This document shows, one piece after another, positions 1-7,674 of a stretch of DNA of 60,697 nucleotides. Every line of letters starts with the position of its first letter. Positions within the stretch are counted from its first letter, which is position 1. The DNA comes from Planctomycetota bacterium (lineage in GTDB: Bacteria > Planctomycetota > UBA1135 > GCA-002686595), in assembly GCA_002720975.1 (NCBI GenBank), contig PBIX01000094.1, positions 1 to 60,697 of the forward strand, read 5' to 3'. The notes beneath the pieces are model-generated. The model saw nothing but the letters and a program-made list of their open reading frames with translations. It searched no databases and was not told the origin of the DNA. The translations under genes and the position numbers were made by a program.

Positions 1-1
1 G

Positions 2-937
2 GGTCCGGGCAGTCACTTCGATCAGGTTCTGAACGTGGACGGTGAGAGCGTGCAGAGCGAGGGGTTCCAGGCCGATCGTCTCACGGATCATGCTCTGGAT
101 TTCCTGGGAGGGGCACGGGACTCCGACGAGCCCTTCTTCCTCACCCTGGCGTTCAAGAACCCGCACGTGCCCATGACTCCGGCCCCGCGCCATGCGGGAA
201 CCCTGGATCACGTGCCCGTGGCCTTACCGGTCAGCGCACTCGATCCGGTGAGCAGCCTGCCGGCCTTCTATCGTGTGTTGCGCACCGCCTCGGGGCGCCA
301 CGCCATCGACGACGAAGAGGCCTACGCCCGCGACCTGCGCGCTTATTGGGAGTTGATGCTCTCGGTGGATGACAACGTCCAGCGCGTGCTCGACGCCCTG
401 ACGGCGAGTGGCGAGTTGGAGAACACCCTGATCCTCGTCACCACCGACAACGGTCAGCTGCTGGGGGAGCATGGGCTGCAGCAGAAGGGCCTGTCCTACG
501 AGCCATCAATTCAGGTGCCCCTTCTCATGCGCTTTCCTGAGCGTATCCAGGCGGGCCGCACGATGGACCAGCTGGTCTTGACTGAAGACCTCCTACCCAC
601 GGTGCTCGACGTCTGCGGCCTCGACGTGCCAGGGGACGTGCAGGGCAAGAGCCTGGTCCCCATCCTGGAAGACCCCTCTGCTCCCTGGCGCGACAGGTTC
701 CTCTACCTTGCCCCCGCCTTCGGTGGGGAAGAGGGCATGGTCGAGCGGGCTGTGGTGGAGGAGCGATTCAAGTACGTCTCCTTCGAGGCGTCTGGAACCC
801 GTGAGGAGATCTTGTTCGATCGGCAGAGCGACCCTGATGAGCGTGTCAACCTGGCCACTCAGCCAGGTCAGGCCAGCACCTTGGTGCGTATGCGCCAGTG
901 GATGGAAGACGAGCGCCGGCGATTGGGTGATCTGTAG
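2..937 (+). CDS. Sulfatase, C-terminal part (cut by window edge)
   Basis: The reading frame is open from the first complete codon, so the gene begins outside the window. The visible part holds the late half of an alkaline-phosphatase-superfamily sulfatase: a FFLTLAFKNPH segment typical of family members, a metal-binding TDNG followed by LGEHG, a downstream K and Y-E pair, and the VPLLMRFP strand. The C-terminal subdomain ends in the usual DPxERxNLA pattern. The formylglycine-forming active-site motif would lie upstream, so catalytic competence cannot be judged. Such enzymes remove sulfate esters from polysaccharides or other sulfated compounds and are usually exported. Its tail is convergent with the next gene, leaving 9 bases between the stops. 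Confidence 0.9.
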   Translation, partial: GPGSHFDQVLNVDGESVQSEGFQADRLTDHALDFLGGARDSDEPFFLTLAFKNPHVPMTPAPRHAGTLDHVPVALPVSALDPVSSLPAFYRVLRTASGRHAIDDEEAYARDLRAYWELMLSVDDNVQRVLDALTASGELENTLILVTTDNGQLLGEHGLQQKGLSYEPSIQVPLLMRFPERIQAGRTMDQLVLTEDLLPTVLDVCGLDVPGDVQGKSLVPILEDPSAPWRDRFLYLAPAFGGEEGMVERAVVEERFKYVSFEASGTREEILFDRQSDPDERVNLATQPGQASTLVRMRQWMEDERRRLGDL

Positions 938-946
938 CGCCGCTCT

Positions 947-2314
947 CTACTTCACGTAGCCGATCGCCTTCAGCCGGTCCAGCAGGTCCTGGTCGATGTC
1001 CACCCGGGTGCGCATGGACTGGGGATCAGAGCCCCGCCCGCGGTGCTCGTCGAGGATGGCAATGAGCTGCTGCACGAGAGGTTGGTGGGTGTCTGCGAGG
1101 TTGTCGTGCTCACCCGGATCGGTCTCGAGGTTGTAGAGCAGGACTCCCAGGTGCGATTGGATCAGCTTCCAGTTCTCCAGGATCACGCCCCACAGATGAT
1201 CTCCATCCTCGAAGCGGTGCAGGATCAGGGGACGCTGGACCAGCGCCGTGCTCTCGGACTGCAGCCCCTGGCGTTTGTCCTCGCTGCGGCAGAAGGATGC
1301 CAGGGAGCGACCATCCAGACCGAGCGGCGCGTCCTGTCCGATCACGTCGAAGATGGTCGGCACCACGTCGATCAAGGACACATTCTCCCACACGCGGCCC
1401 GGCTTCACGCGCAGGCCAGGAGCCCTGACCAGAAACGGGATGTGGTTCAACTCCACGTGCAGGGTGAACTCGTGGTACAGCTGGCCGTGCTCGCGGAATT
1501 CTTCTCCGTGGTCGGCCACCACCACGATGAGCGTATCGTCTTCGAAGCCCATGGCCTGGTGAATGCGAGCCAAGAAACTGTCCAGGTAGCCCAGCTCGCT
1601 CTTGTAACGCTCCAGGGATTCCTCGGTCTCCTCGCGCTCCTCATCGGGCCGATAAAACCGCGGGCGCTGCTGGTAGGGTTTGTGCACATCGTTGAAGTGC
1701 AGGTACAGAAAGCTGGGGGCTTCGCTGGCTTCGATGCGCGTCCGCATGGCCATGAGGCGTTCAGTCAGGAACTTGGCGGGCTTCAGGTCGTGGCGCTCGA
1801 ACTCATCGAAGCCCCGATCAAATGCCATCTCTGGACCGATGTTGACGTTGGAGGCCAGGGCGTAGGTGCCGTAGCCCGCTTGCTTGAAACGCTCGGCGAG
1901 AGTGGGGACGTCCGAGGAGATGGCCAAGAGCTCCATCTGCTTGAGCTCGCCCTCATCCACGGCCTCGCCCTCGCGGAACTGAGCCAGGAAGCCGCGAGTG
2001 ACCCCGTGCCGGTCGGGGTACATGCCGGTCAACATGGATGCAGTGGAGGGCGCGGTCCAGGTCGAGGTGGAGAAGGCGTTCTCGAATACCGTGCCCTCGG
2101 CAGCCAGCTTGGCCAGGTAGGGGGCCCGCTCCTCCTTAGCACCGTAGAAGCTGAGCACGTCCGCCCGCAGGGTATCCAGCAGAATGACCACCACGTTCGG
2201 GGGCCGCACGCCCGACTTCTCCATTACGTCCGATCCACCCCCACAGCTGGAGAGCAGGCCCAGGAGGGCCAGGGCCAAGAGCCTGGGGGTGGCAGGGAGG
2301 GGGGACCGGGACAT
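947..2314 (-). CDS. Sulfatase-fold lipoprotein with Thr at the nucleophile position
   Basis: A 455-residue predicted lipoprotein of the sulfatase/alkaline phosphatase superfamily. The chosen ATG gives a hydrophobic signal ending in LLSSC with Cys24 as the likely lipidated residue; an upstream TTG at 2341 would only add nine residues before the signal. Metal-site features are present: VVVILLDTLRAD near residue 47, and ADHGEEF followed by EHG near residue 270. Where classical sulfatases have C-x-P-S-R this protein has TAPST (residues 87-91), so no formylglycine can form; Thr could still act as nucleophile, as in phosphate or phosphoglycerol transferases of the same fold. The C-terminus ends in LKAIGYV, typical of the family. 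Substrate unknown. Confidence 0.85.
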   Translation of the reverse strand: MSRSPLPATPRLLALALLGLLSSCGGGSDVMEKSGVRPPNVVVILLDTLRADVLSFYGAKEERAPYLAKLAAEGTVFENAFSTSTWTAPSTASMLTGMYPDRHGVTRGFLAQFREGEAVDEGELKQMELLAISSDVPTLAERFKQAGYGTYALASNVNIGPEMAFDRGFDEFERHDLKPAKFLTERLMAMRTRIEASEAPSFLYLHFNDVHKPYQQRPRFYRPDEEREETEESLERYKSELGYLDSFLARIHQAMGFEDDTLIVVVADHGEEFREHGQLYHEFTLHVELNHIPFLVRAPGLRVKPGRVWENVSLIDVVPTIFDVIGQDAPLGLDGRSLASFCRSEDKRQGLQSESTALVQRPLILHRFEDGDHLWGVILENWKLIQSHLGVLLYNLETDPGEHDNLADTHQPLVQQLIAILDEHRGRGSDPQSMRTRVDIDQDLLDRLKAIGYVK

Positions 2315-2592
2315 GGGCAGCGGGGAAAGGGGCGCGGCCAAGTATTCCTACTTGACCGACAGAACCTGCACTCCTTTTCGGTCCCTCTGGATCATCTCCT
2401 GCAGCTTCCCTCTCCGTGGGCCTCAACGGCACAGCGGTCGCGGTTGCTGCGTTCTTCCCTGGGACATGGAGGGGGTACGGGCTCGACGTGCGTCTGCTAG
2501 CGCTGTCTGCTTTCCCCGATGGGGGGTGGGTCCCTGCCCCCGGCAGAACGCCAAACGCGGACCGGGGTTCGACTGCGGCTCCCAAAACCGTC

Positions 2593-2628
2593 CCAGAACC
2601 CCCCCAAAAGGGGTCTGGCGGGATTTTT
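2593..2628 (+). promoter_or_regulatory. Terminator-like hairpin in leader of the 2732 gene
   Basis: CCAGA(A)CCCC pairs with GGGGTCTGG (2610-2618) with one bulged A, and is followed after five bases by TTTTT. The only forward gene nearby lies 104 bases downstream, so this could be a transcription attenuator in its leader or a terminator of an unseen short transcript. Only the inverted repeat and T-run are directly visible. Confidence 0.35.
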
Positions 2629-2671
2629 GCCCCTCGTCAGCCCCGCATCTCACCTGGAGCCGGAGTGGTAC

Positions 2672-2694
2672 CCAGGGGCCAAACAGGCCCCTGG
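2672..2694 (+). promoter_or_regulatory. Perfect 9-bp hairpin in leader of the 2732 gene
   Basis: CCAGGGGCC and GGCCCCTGG form a perfect 9-bp stem around the loop AAACA. It ends 22 bases before the Shine-Dalgarno sequence, so it would lie in the 5' untranslated region and could influence translation or mRNA stability. No riboswitch class was recognised. Confidence 0.4.
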
Positions 2695-2716
2695 CCGACA
2701 GTCCCAACCTGTCAAC

Positions 2717-2724
2717 AAAGGAGG
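2717..2724 (+). promoter_or_regulatory. Strong ribosome binding site
   Basis: AAAGGAGG stands eight bases before the ATG at 2732. This is close to a perfect anti-SD match and is unusual here, because most genes that begin a transcript in this window have none. It fixes the start of the following gene and suggests efficient translation. Confidence 0.75.
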
Positions 2725-2731
2725 AAGAGTC

Positions 2732-3082
2732 ATGAGGGATCTATACAACCCCTACAGCACGTCCGAGCCCTGTAACCCCCTGTCGGGCATTGGTCCCGCC
2801 GTCGAGCTCTTCGGCACCACCCTGGTCCCGAGCCTACGCCCACTGGGCCCCTCCCTGCCTGCGGGCTTTCATGCCCAACTCAAGTCCGATCCGTTTGCCC
2901 GTGGGGCGCACCCCCTGCGACGGATTGCGGTAGGTTCCTTTGCGGCTGTCCTGGCCCTCTCGCTGTGGATCGGTCAGAGTGCTGAGTCGGTCCAGGCCGA
3001 GACGCCCGAGGCGGGTTCCCGTGCTTTGGATCTACCCTCGGCAACTCAATCGGACATCGGCGCGATCTCGGATCAGTCCTGA
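2732..3082 (+). CDS. Small single-pass membrane protein, unknown function
   Basis: A 116-residue protein I do not recognise. The ATG is chosen because it directly follows AAAGGAGG. The first 70 residues are Pro/Ser/Gly-rich and uncharged-looking with scattered basic residues (FARGAHPLRR) just before one hydrophobic segment (IAVGSFAAVLALSLWIGQ, about residues 73-90); a short acidic tail follows. That layout fits a type II or anti-sigma-like single-pass protein with the N-terminal part inside the cell, but no domain supports a specific role. It stands alone between oppositely oriented and unrelated genes, behind a long leader with two hairpins, so it is probably separately regulated. Codon use and GC content resemble the neighbours. 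Confidence 0.6.
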   Translation: MRDLYNPYSTSEPCNPLSGIGPAVELFGTTLVPSLRPLGPSLPAGFHAQLKSDPFARGAHPLRRIAVGSFAAVLALSLWIGQSAESVQAETPEAGSRALDLPSATQSDIGAISDQS

Positions 3083-3187
3083 TCCCAGGCCCCGTTGGTG
3101 GTGGGTAGGTTGAGCGGAGGGTCGTGGACCCCTGTGCGCCTTGCTGCCCGGGCACAAGATGGGGGCTCCCCTTCGGAAATGGCACCG

Positions 3188-3207
3188 GATGGCCAAATCC
3201 TGCCATC
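3188..3207. repeat. Inverted repeat GATGGC-N8-GCCATC upstream of QC gene
   Basis: Two perfect 6-base arms sit eleven bases upstream of the presumed -35 element of the next gene, a position where a regulator could bind. The arms are short enough to be chance. Confidence 0.25.
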
Positions 3208-3218
3208 ATGCCCGGGGG

Positions 3219-3247
3219 TTGGGCGTATCTGCGAAGGGGCGTAGACT
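3219..3247 (+). promoter_or_regulatory. Promoter of the glutaminyl cyclase gene
   Basis: TTGGGC and TAGACT are separated by 17 bases, a good sigma-70 type arrangement. The ATG at 3268 follows 20 bases after the -10, giving a leader of roughly 14 bases with no Shine-Dalgarno sequence. Confidence 0.5.
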
Positions 3248-3267
3248 CACATCCTCCCACGGACGCC

Positions 3268-4113
3268 ATGACTGACCTTCCGACCAGAACAGCCGCTATC
3301 CTGATCTTGGCCCTGCTGACGGCCTGCAGCTCCTGCTCGCCTGGCGATCCCCAGCCCGGTCCTCAGGGGGGGAATCCGAACGGAGCCGGGGGCGTTGTTT
3401 CTCCCAGCAACACCGGCGCCCCGGTCCATGGCTACTCCATCGTCGCCACCTATCCCCACGAGCGAGCCTCCTACACCCAGGGCCTGATCATCCACGAGGG
3501 GGTCTTGTACGAGAGCACAGGCCGCTATCAGGAGTCCAACCTGATGACGGTCGACCTGCAAACCGGCAAGGCTCTGCTACGTCATCAGTTGGAGCCCATC
3601 TACTTTGGCGAGGGCATAGCCATCTGGAAAGGCCTGCTGGTGCAGCTCACCTGGAAGGAGGGTGTGGCGTTCATCTACGACCGGCGCAACTTCCAGGAGC
3701 AGTACCGCCTGACCTACTCGGGTGAGGGCTGGGGCCTGTGTGCAGACGACGAGTCTCTGATCATGAGCGATGGCACGGACACCCTGCGCTTCGTGGGACC
3801 GACGAACCTGGAGGTCAAGCGGCTGCTGTCCGTCACCCTTGACGGTAAGCCTCTGTGGAACCTGAACGAGCTGGAGTACATCCGCGGCGAGATCTGGGCC
3901 AACGTCTACCAGCGCGAGCACATCGTGCGCATTGACCCCGAGACGGGGAAGGTGAACTCGGTCATTGACCTGCGCGGGTTGCAGGCCAAGCAGCGGGTGC
4001 CAGATCAGGCGCAAGACGTGCTCAACGGGATCGCCTATGACGCGCAGGCGGACAAGATCTACATCACCGGCAAGCACTGGCCGAACCTCTACGAGATCCG
4101 GGTCGACGAGTAG
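3268..4113 (+). CDS. Glutaminyl-peptide cyclotransferase (plant-type), lipoprotein
   Basis: A 281-residue protein of the plant-type glutamine cyclotransferase family, which converts N-terminal Gln of peptides into pyroglutamate on a five-bladed beta-propeller. Family signatures seen are PHERASYTQGL with YESTGRYQESNL shortly after, and the FGEGIAIW, GEGWGLCADD, WNLNELEY and VLNGIAYD strands in the usual order. An N-terminal hydrophobic stretch ending LLTAC (Cys17) predicts a lipoprotein, followed by a Gly/Pro/Asn linker, so the enzyme should act outside the cytoplasm. The ATG follows the promoter at 3219. The next gene starts immediately after this stop codon, so both are probably cotranscribed. 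Assignment is by recognisable family pattern; natural substrate unknown. Confidence 0.9.
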   Translation: MTDLPTRTAAILILALLTACSSCSPGDPQPGPQGGNPNGAGGVVSPSNTGAPVHGYSIVATYPHERASYTQGLIIHEGVLYESTGRYQESNLMTVDLQTGKALLRHQLEPIYFGEGIAIWKGLLVQLTWKEGVAFIYDRRNFQEQYRLTYSGEGWGLCADDESLIMSDGTDTLRFVGPTNLEVKRLLSVTLDGKPLWNLNELEYIRGEIWANVYQREHIVRIDPETGKVNSVIDLRGLQAKQRVPDQAQDVLNGIAYDAQADKIYITGKHWPNLYEIRVDE

Positions 4114-5385
4114 GTGACGGACTCCGATTCCACCGGGGAAGATCTGTCGGAGGCCGCGCGCACGCGAATGTCCTTTCCGGCTCGCGTCTATCTCACGGGC
4201 GCTGCCCTGACGGGTGCGGCCCACACCGTGGTCTACATCCTGCTTGTGCGCTACCTGGATGCGATTGGGCTGTCGGATTCAGAGATCGGATGGATCCAAT
4301 CCGCCGATGCCTGGGGCAAGGTGGCTGTGGCCTTGCCCGCCGCCGCTATTCTCGCGCGGCGACCGGCGCGTGGGGTCTTCGTCCTGTCCGCCACGGTGGG
4401 CGGCCTCGCTTATGCCATCCTCCCCTGGATCGAGGACTTGCGTCTGTTGTACGCCATCAATCTGGTGGCGGGCTTTGCGCTGACTCTGCAGTACGTTGCA
4501 ATCGCTCCGTTTCTGTTCAGGCACAGCAGCTCGCAGGACCGTGCGCGGCTCTTCGGATTGGCTGAGGCTTTGCCTACCTTGGCCGCAGTCGTGGCCGCAG
4601 TTGTCGCCGGGCGGTTGGTGACCCATTGGGAGGGCCCTCTGGGTGGTGAGGCCATCGCCACGGGTCGTGTGATCTTCGGTGGGGGAATGCTGAGCTTGTG
4701 CGCGGCTGCGATCTTCGCGCGCATTCCCCTTGAGCATCCTGCCGTCGAGAAGAGCACGGAGTTGTGGCCCGTGTTCATCAAGAACCGCGGTGTGCTCGCA
4801 CGCTTTGCCATGCCCCAGTTCTTGATTGCCTGCGGTTCGGGGCTCTGTATCCCGTTCCTGCCCCTCTACTTCAAGGATCGATTTGACATGGGAGCCGGCG
4901 ACTGGGGCTATCTGTTCGCCTCGGGCCAGGTCCTCTTTGCCCTCGGTTTCATGTTGACTCCATTTGTGATTCGGCATCTTGGGTACGTGCGCGGGATCGT
5001 CTTGATTGAGGTCGCTTCCATCCCGTTCTTCTTGCTGCTCGCTTTTACCTGGAGCCTGCCTTGGGCCATCGCCGCCTTCCTGGTGCGTGGCGCATTGATG
5101 AACTCCGCCTACCCGATCCTGAAGAACCTGATGATGCAGGCGACCCCGCCCGGAGCCCGGGAGATGCAGACGGGTATGAACGCGGCCCTGTGGGGGGTGG
5201 GGTGGGTCGTCGGGCCCTTGGCAGCGGGGCACATCCTGGAGGCCACCGGGGGGGACTATACGACCCTGATGGTGGCAACGGTCGTACTCTACGTGGCGGC
5301 AGCGGTCCTGTCTTGGCTGCTACTCACTCCGGTTGAGCGCCGCCTGGCCCAGGCCGGGCCCGAAGAATTCGCATCCGAGGTGTAA
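4114..5385 (+). CDS. Major facilitator superfamily transporter
   Basis: A 423-residue integral membrane protein with about twelve hydrophobic segments and a basic inner loop (ILARRPARG) after the second or third helix, as expected for MFS carriers. The two halves are separated by a polar loop around residues 205-230. The overall look (AGRLVTHWEGP, PFLPLYFKDRF, GMNAALWGVGWVVGPLAAG) resembles drug or sugar efflux-type MFS permeases; the substrate cannot be read from sequence. Translation starts at a GTG directly abutting the upstream stop codon, which implies coupling to the glutaminyl cyclase. A functional link between the two is not obvious. Confidence 0.85.
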   Translation: MTDSDSTGEDLSEAARTRMSFPARVYLTGAALTGAAHTVVYILLVRYLDAIGLSDSEIGWIQSADAWGKVAVALPAAAILARRPARGVFVLSATVGGLAYAILPWIEDLRLLYAINLVAGFALTLQYVAIAPFLFRHSSSQDRARLFGLAEALPTLAAVVAAVVAGRLVTHWEGPLGGEAIATGRVIFGGGMLSLCAAAIFARIPLEHPAVEKSTELWPVFIKNRGVLARFAMPQFLIACGSGLCIPFLPLYFKDRFDMGAGDWGYLFASGQVLFALGFMLTPFVIRHLGYVRGIVLIEVASIPFFLLLAFTWSLPWAIAAFLVRGALMNSAYPILKNLMMQATPPGAREMQTGMNAALWGVGWVVGPLAAGHILEATGGDYTTLMVATVVLYVAAAVLSWLLLTPVERRLAQAGPEEFASEV

Positions 5386-5425
5386 CCACTGTCCGAGTTT
5401 GCGCATCTGATTGGGCCATCTGCGC

Positions 5426-5431
5426 TACATT
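5426..5431 (+). promoter_or_regulatory. -10 hexamer TACATT of recG, leaderless arrangement
   Basis: TACATT lies six bases before the GTG at 5438, so transcription would begin at or next to the start codon. No good -35 sequence is seen at 16-18 bases upstream. It supports the GTG start over the upstream in-frame TTG at 5411, which would precede the promoter. Confidence 0.4.
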
Positions 5432-5437
5432 GCTCCC

Positions 5438-7477
5438 GTGCCGCGACCCACCCGTTCCTTTCCCACCCAAGCCCCGGCCGCCTCGGCCTCGGCGGCCCTG
5501 GCCGACCTGCCGGGTGTGGGACCTGCGCGCTGCAAGGCTCTGGGCAAGCTGGGGGTCGTTACTCAGAGGGATCTGCTCTTCCTCTTGCCGGTGGGCGTCC
5601 ATCACTGGGTCGAGCCTTGTCCGCTTGAGGAAGCCGCGACGCGGAGCTCGGGTCCGGTGCGGGTACGAGGTCGTCTGGAAGAGGTGCGACTGACGCGCTT
5701 CGGTGGCCGGCGCTCCGCCGTTCGGGCGGAACTTGTTCAAGGATCTCAGCGCTTGAAGGTGGTCTGGTTCAACCAACCCTGGGTGCGCGAGCGCATTCCG
5801 TCCGGGGAGGAGGTCGAGCTAGCGGGTGAGATGGCTGCGGGCCGTAGCGGGCCGGTGCTCTCCAGCCCGCGCATGGGCCGGGAAGACAAGCCGCTGCCGG
5901 AGCCGGGGTCCGTGGAGCCCCTGTACCCCGCAGGGGATGGCATGAGCGGTGAATGGGTGGGCGCCCTGTGCAGAGCTGTAGCGCAGAAAGGGACCGACTA
6001 TGTGAACGAGCCACTCACCGAGGAGGTTCTGGCTGAGCACCATCTGCCGCCGTTACCGCGCGCCCTGCTGCACCTGCACTGTCCGCCGGATGCCGACTCG
6101 TTCAAGGATGCACGCCGACGCGTCTACCTTGAGTCCCTGCTCGCCGTTCAGGCACGCCTGCAACTGGGGCGCACGGGACGCCAGGCCGGACGTGCTTGTC
6201 GTGCTGAGTTGTCGTTCGAACAGAAGAAGGAGATCACCCGACGTTTTCCTTTCAAGTTCACCCCTGGCCAGAAAGAGGTTCTCGGTGAGCTGTGTGACGA
6301 TCTCGCCAAGCCCACGCCCATGCGTCGTCTGCTGCAGGGAGACGTGGGCTCAGGCAAGACGGCCATGGCCCTGTACGCGGCCATGGCCGTCATAGAAGCC
6401 AACGGCCAGGCGGCGTTGATGGCGCCTACAGAGATCCTGGCCGAACAGCACTACTACGGCTCCCGTGCGATTCTGGCCGAGGTGGGCATCGAGTCGGCTC
6501 TGCTGACGGGCTCCCTACCTCCCGGTGAGCGGCGTTTCCTCCTGGAGCGCCTGGAGCGGGGAGAGATCCAGGTGCTGTTTGGGACCCATGCGTTGTTCTC
6601 GGAGAAGGTGACCTACGCGCGCCTGGCGCTGGTCGTGATCGACGAGCAGCACCGCTTTGGAGTGGATCAGCGAGCGGCGTTGGCAGAGAAAGGGGTGGAC
6701 GCGCATCTCCTGCTCATGACGGCCACGCCGATCCCGCGCACCCTTGCTATGACGGTGTATGGAGACCTGGACGTCTCCACCTTGAAGGGGATGCCTCCTG
6801 GGCGTGGGAGCTTGACGACGCACTGGCTGCGGGGGCAGGAGCGGCGCGGGCTGTCCAAGAAGCTCCTGCCGCGCTTGGAGCGCGGCGAACAGGTGTTCTG
6901 GGTTTGTCCGCGCATTTCCGGCGAGCGGGGTGGTCGAACCGCCGCCGCCGAGCGCAGGTACGAGCAGGCCCTTGCCTCGGACCTCTCCCGTTTCGGTGTT
7001 GAGCTGGCCCATGGCCGGGTCCCTGCCGAAGAGCGCAGCTACCGACTCGACCGCTTCCGGCGCGGGGAGGTAGGGCTGCTCGTGGCGACTACGGTTATCG
7101 AGGTAGGCGTCGACGTTCCCGGTGCCACCGTCATGGTGATCGAGAATGCCGAGCGGTTGGGCCTCGCACAGCTGCATCAATTGCGCGGGCGCGTGGGGCG
7201 TGGACCAGGGGATTCGGTTTGCTACCTGCTCGGAGACAAGAAGGCAGAGAAGCGCTTGCGTTTGCTGGAGAAGAGTCGGGATGGGTTCGAACTGGCCGAG
7301 GCGGACATGGAAGCGAGAGGGATGGGAGACCTGGCCGGGGTGAGACAGTCGGGGGTCAACCTGGAGGGTGCGGGGGAGGCGGACGTGGGCTTGCTGATCG
7401 TGGCTCGCGAGTTGATTCGCAAGGAGGAGGGGTTGGGCCGGATGTACATCGGCCTCGATAAGCGGATCACGCCGTGA
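5438..7477 (+). CDS. recG: ATP-dependent DNA helicase RecG
   Basis: A 679-residue RecG, which reverses stalled replication forks and branch-migrates Holliday junctions in the cytoplasm. N-terminal helix-hairpin-helix-like stretch LADLPGVGPARCKALGKLG, then the OB-fold wedge domain (residues about 70-170), then superfamily-2 helicase motifs: GDVGSGKT (Walker A, near residue 302), APTEILAEQHY, DEQHRFG (motif II, near 401), TATPIPRT (motif III), ATTVIEVGVDVPGA and QLRGRVGRG (motifs V and VI). The end DLAGVRQSG matches the family TRG region. Length is in the normal range (about 680-700). The GTG start is preferred because of the -10 hexamer just upstream. It is followed by about 200 noncoding bases. 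Confidence 0.97.
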   Translation: MPRPTRSFPTQAPAASASAALADLPGVGPARCKALGKLGVVTQRDLLFLLPVGVHHWVEPCPLEEAATRSSGPVRVRGRLEEVRLTRFGGRRSAVRAELVQGSQRLKVVWFNQPWVRERIPSGEEVELAGEMAAGRSGPVLSSPRMGREDKPLPEPGSVEPLYPAGDGMSGEWVGALCRAVAQKGTDYVNEPLTEEVLAEHHLPPLPRALLHLHCPPDADSFKDARRRVYLESLLAVQARLQLGRTGRQAGRACRAELSFEQKKEITRRFPFKFTPGQKEVLGELCDDLAKPTPMRRLLQGDVGSGKTAMALYAAMAVIEANGQAALMAPTEILAEQHYYGSRAILAEVGIESALLTGSLPPGERRFLLERLERGEIQVLFGTHALFSEKVTYARLALVVIDEQHRFGVDQRAALAEKGVDAHLLLMTATPIPRTLAMTVYGDLDVSTLKGMPPGRGSLTTHWLRGQERRGLSKKLLPRLERGEQVFWVCPRISGERGGRTAAAERRYEQALASDLSRFGVELAHGRVPAEERSYRLDRFRRGEVGLLVATTVIEVGVDVPGATVMVIENAERLGLAQLHQLRGRVGRGPGDSVCYLLGDKKAEKRLRLLEKSRDGFELAEADMEARGMGDLAGVRQSGVNLEGAGEADVGLLIVARELIRKEEGLGRMYIGLDKRITP

Positions 7478-7674
7478 GTGCGCAGGCAGCGGGTTGACCC
7501 AGCCTCCAGGGGCGCCCTCCCCGCGACGCTGAGGAGAGGCGTGGGGGCCTTCCCGTCGATGGGACGCTCTGTCGAAGCACGTGGAGACCATTTCGGCACC
7601 TCACGAACTCATCCCGACCCACTCTTCCCGTATCCTCTGCGGTTGCTCCGGGGTAACCCTGCCCACAAAGCACC

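Larger units (their letters stand above)
2315..2731. other. Divergent intergenic region with two RNA hairpins
   Basis: Four hundred bases separate the reverse sulfatase from the forward small membrane protein. Next to the reverse gene there is an inverted repeat AAGTA-TTCC-TACTT (2340-2353) that could contain or overlap its promoter. The half closer to the forward gene carries two GC-rich hairpins and a strong ribosome binding site, listed separately. I found no convincing coding frame, tRNA or tmRNA here. Confidence 0.5.

Noticed and set aside
1043..2500. Long forward open frame opposite the sulfatase-like gene
   Set aside because: It is antisense to a gene with clear family motifs; its translation is His/Gln/Val-rich without recognisable domains, as expected from high-GC shadow frames.
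2558..2590. GGTTCGA (2566-2572) in a tRNA/tmRNA T-arm-like context
   Set aside because: The T-stem cannot pair (CCGGG against TGCGG side), no matching acceptor 5' strand or CCA end is found, and no tmRNA tag frame is seen.
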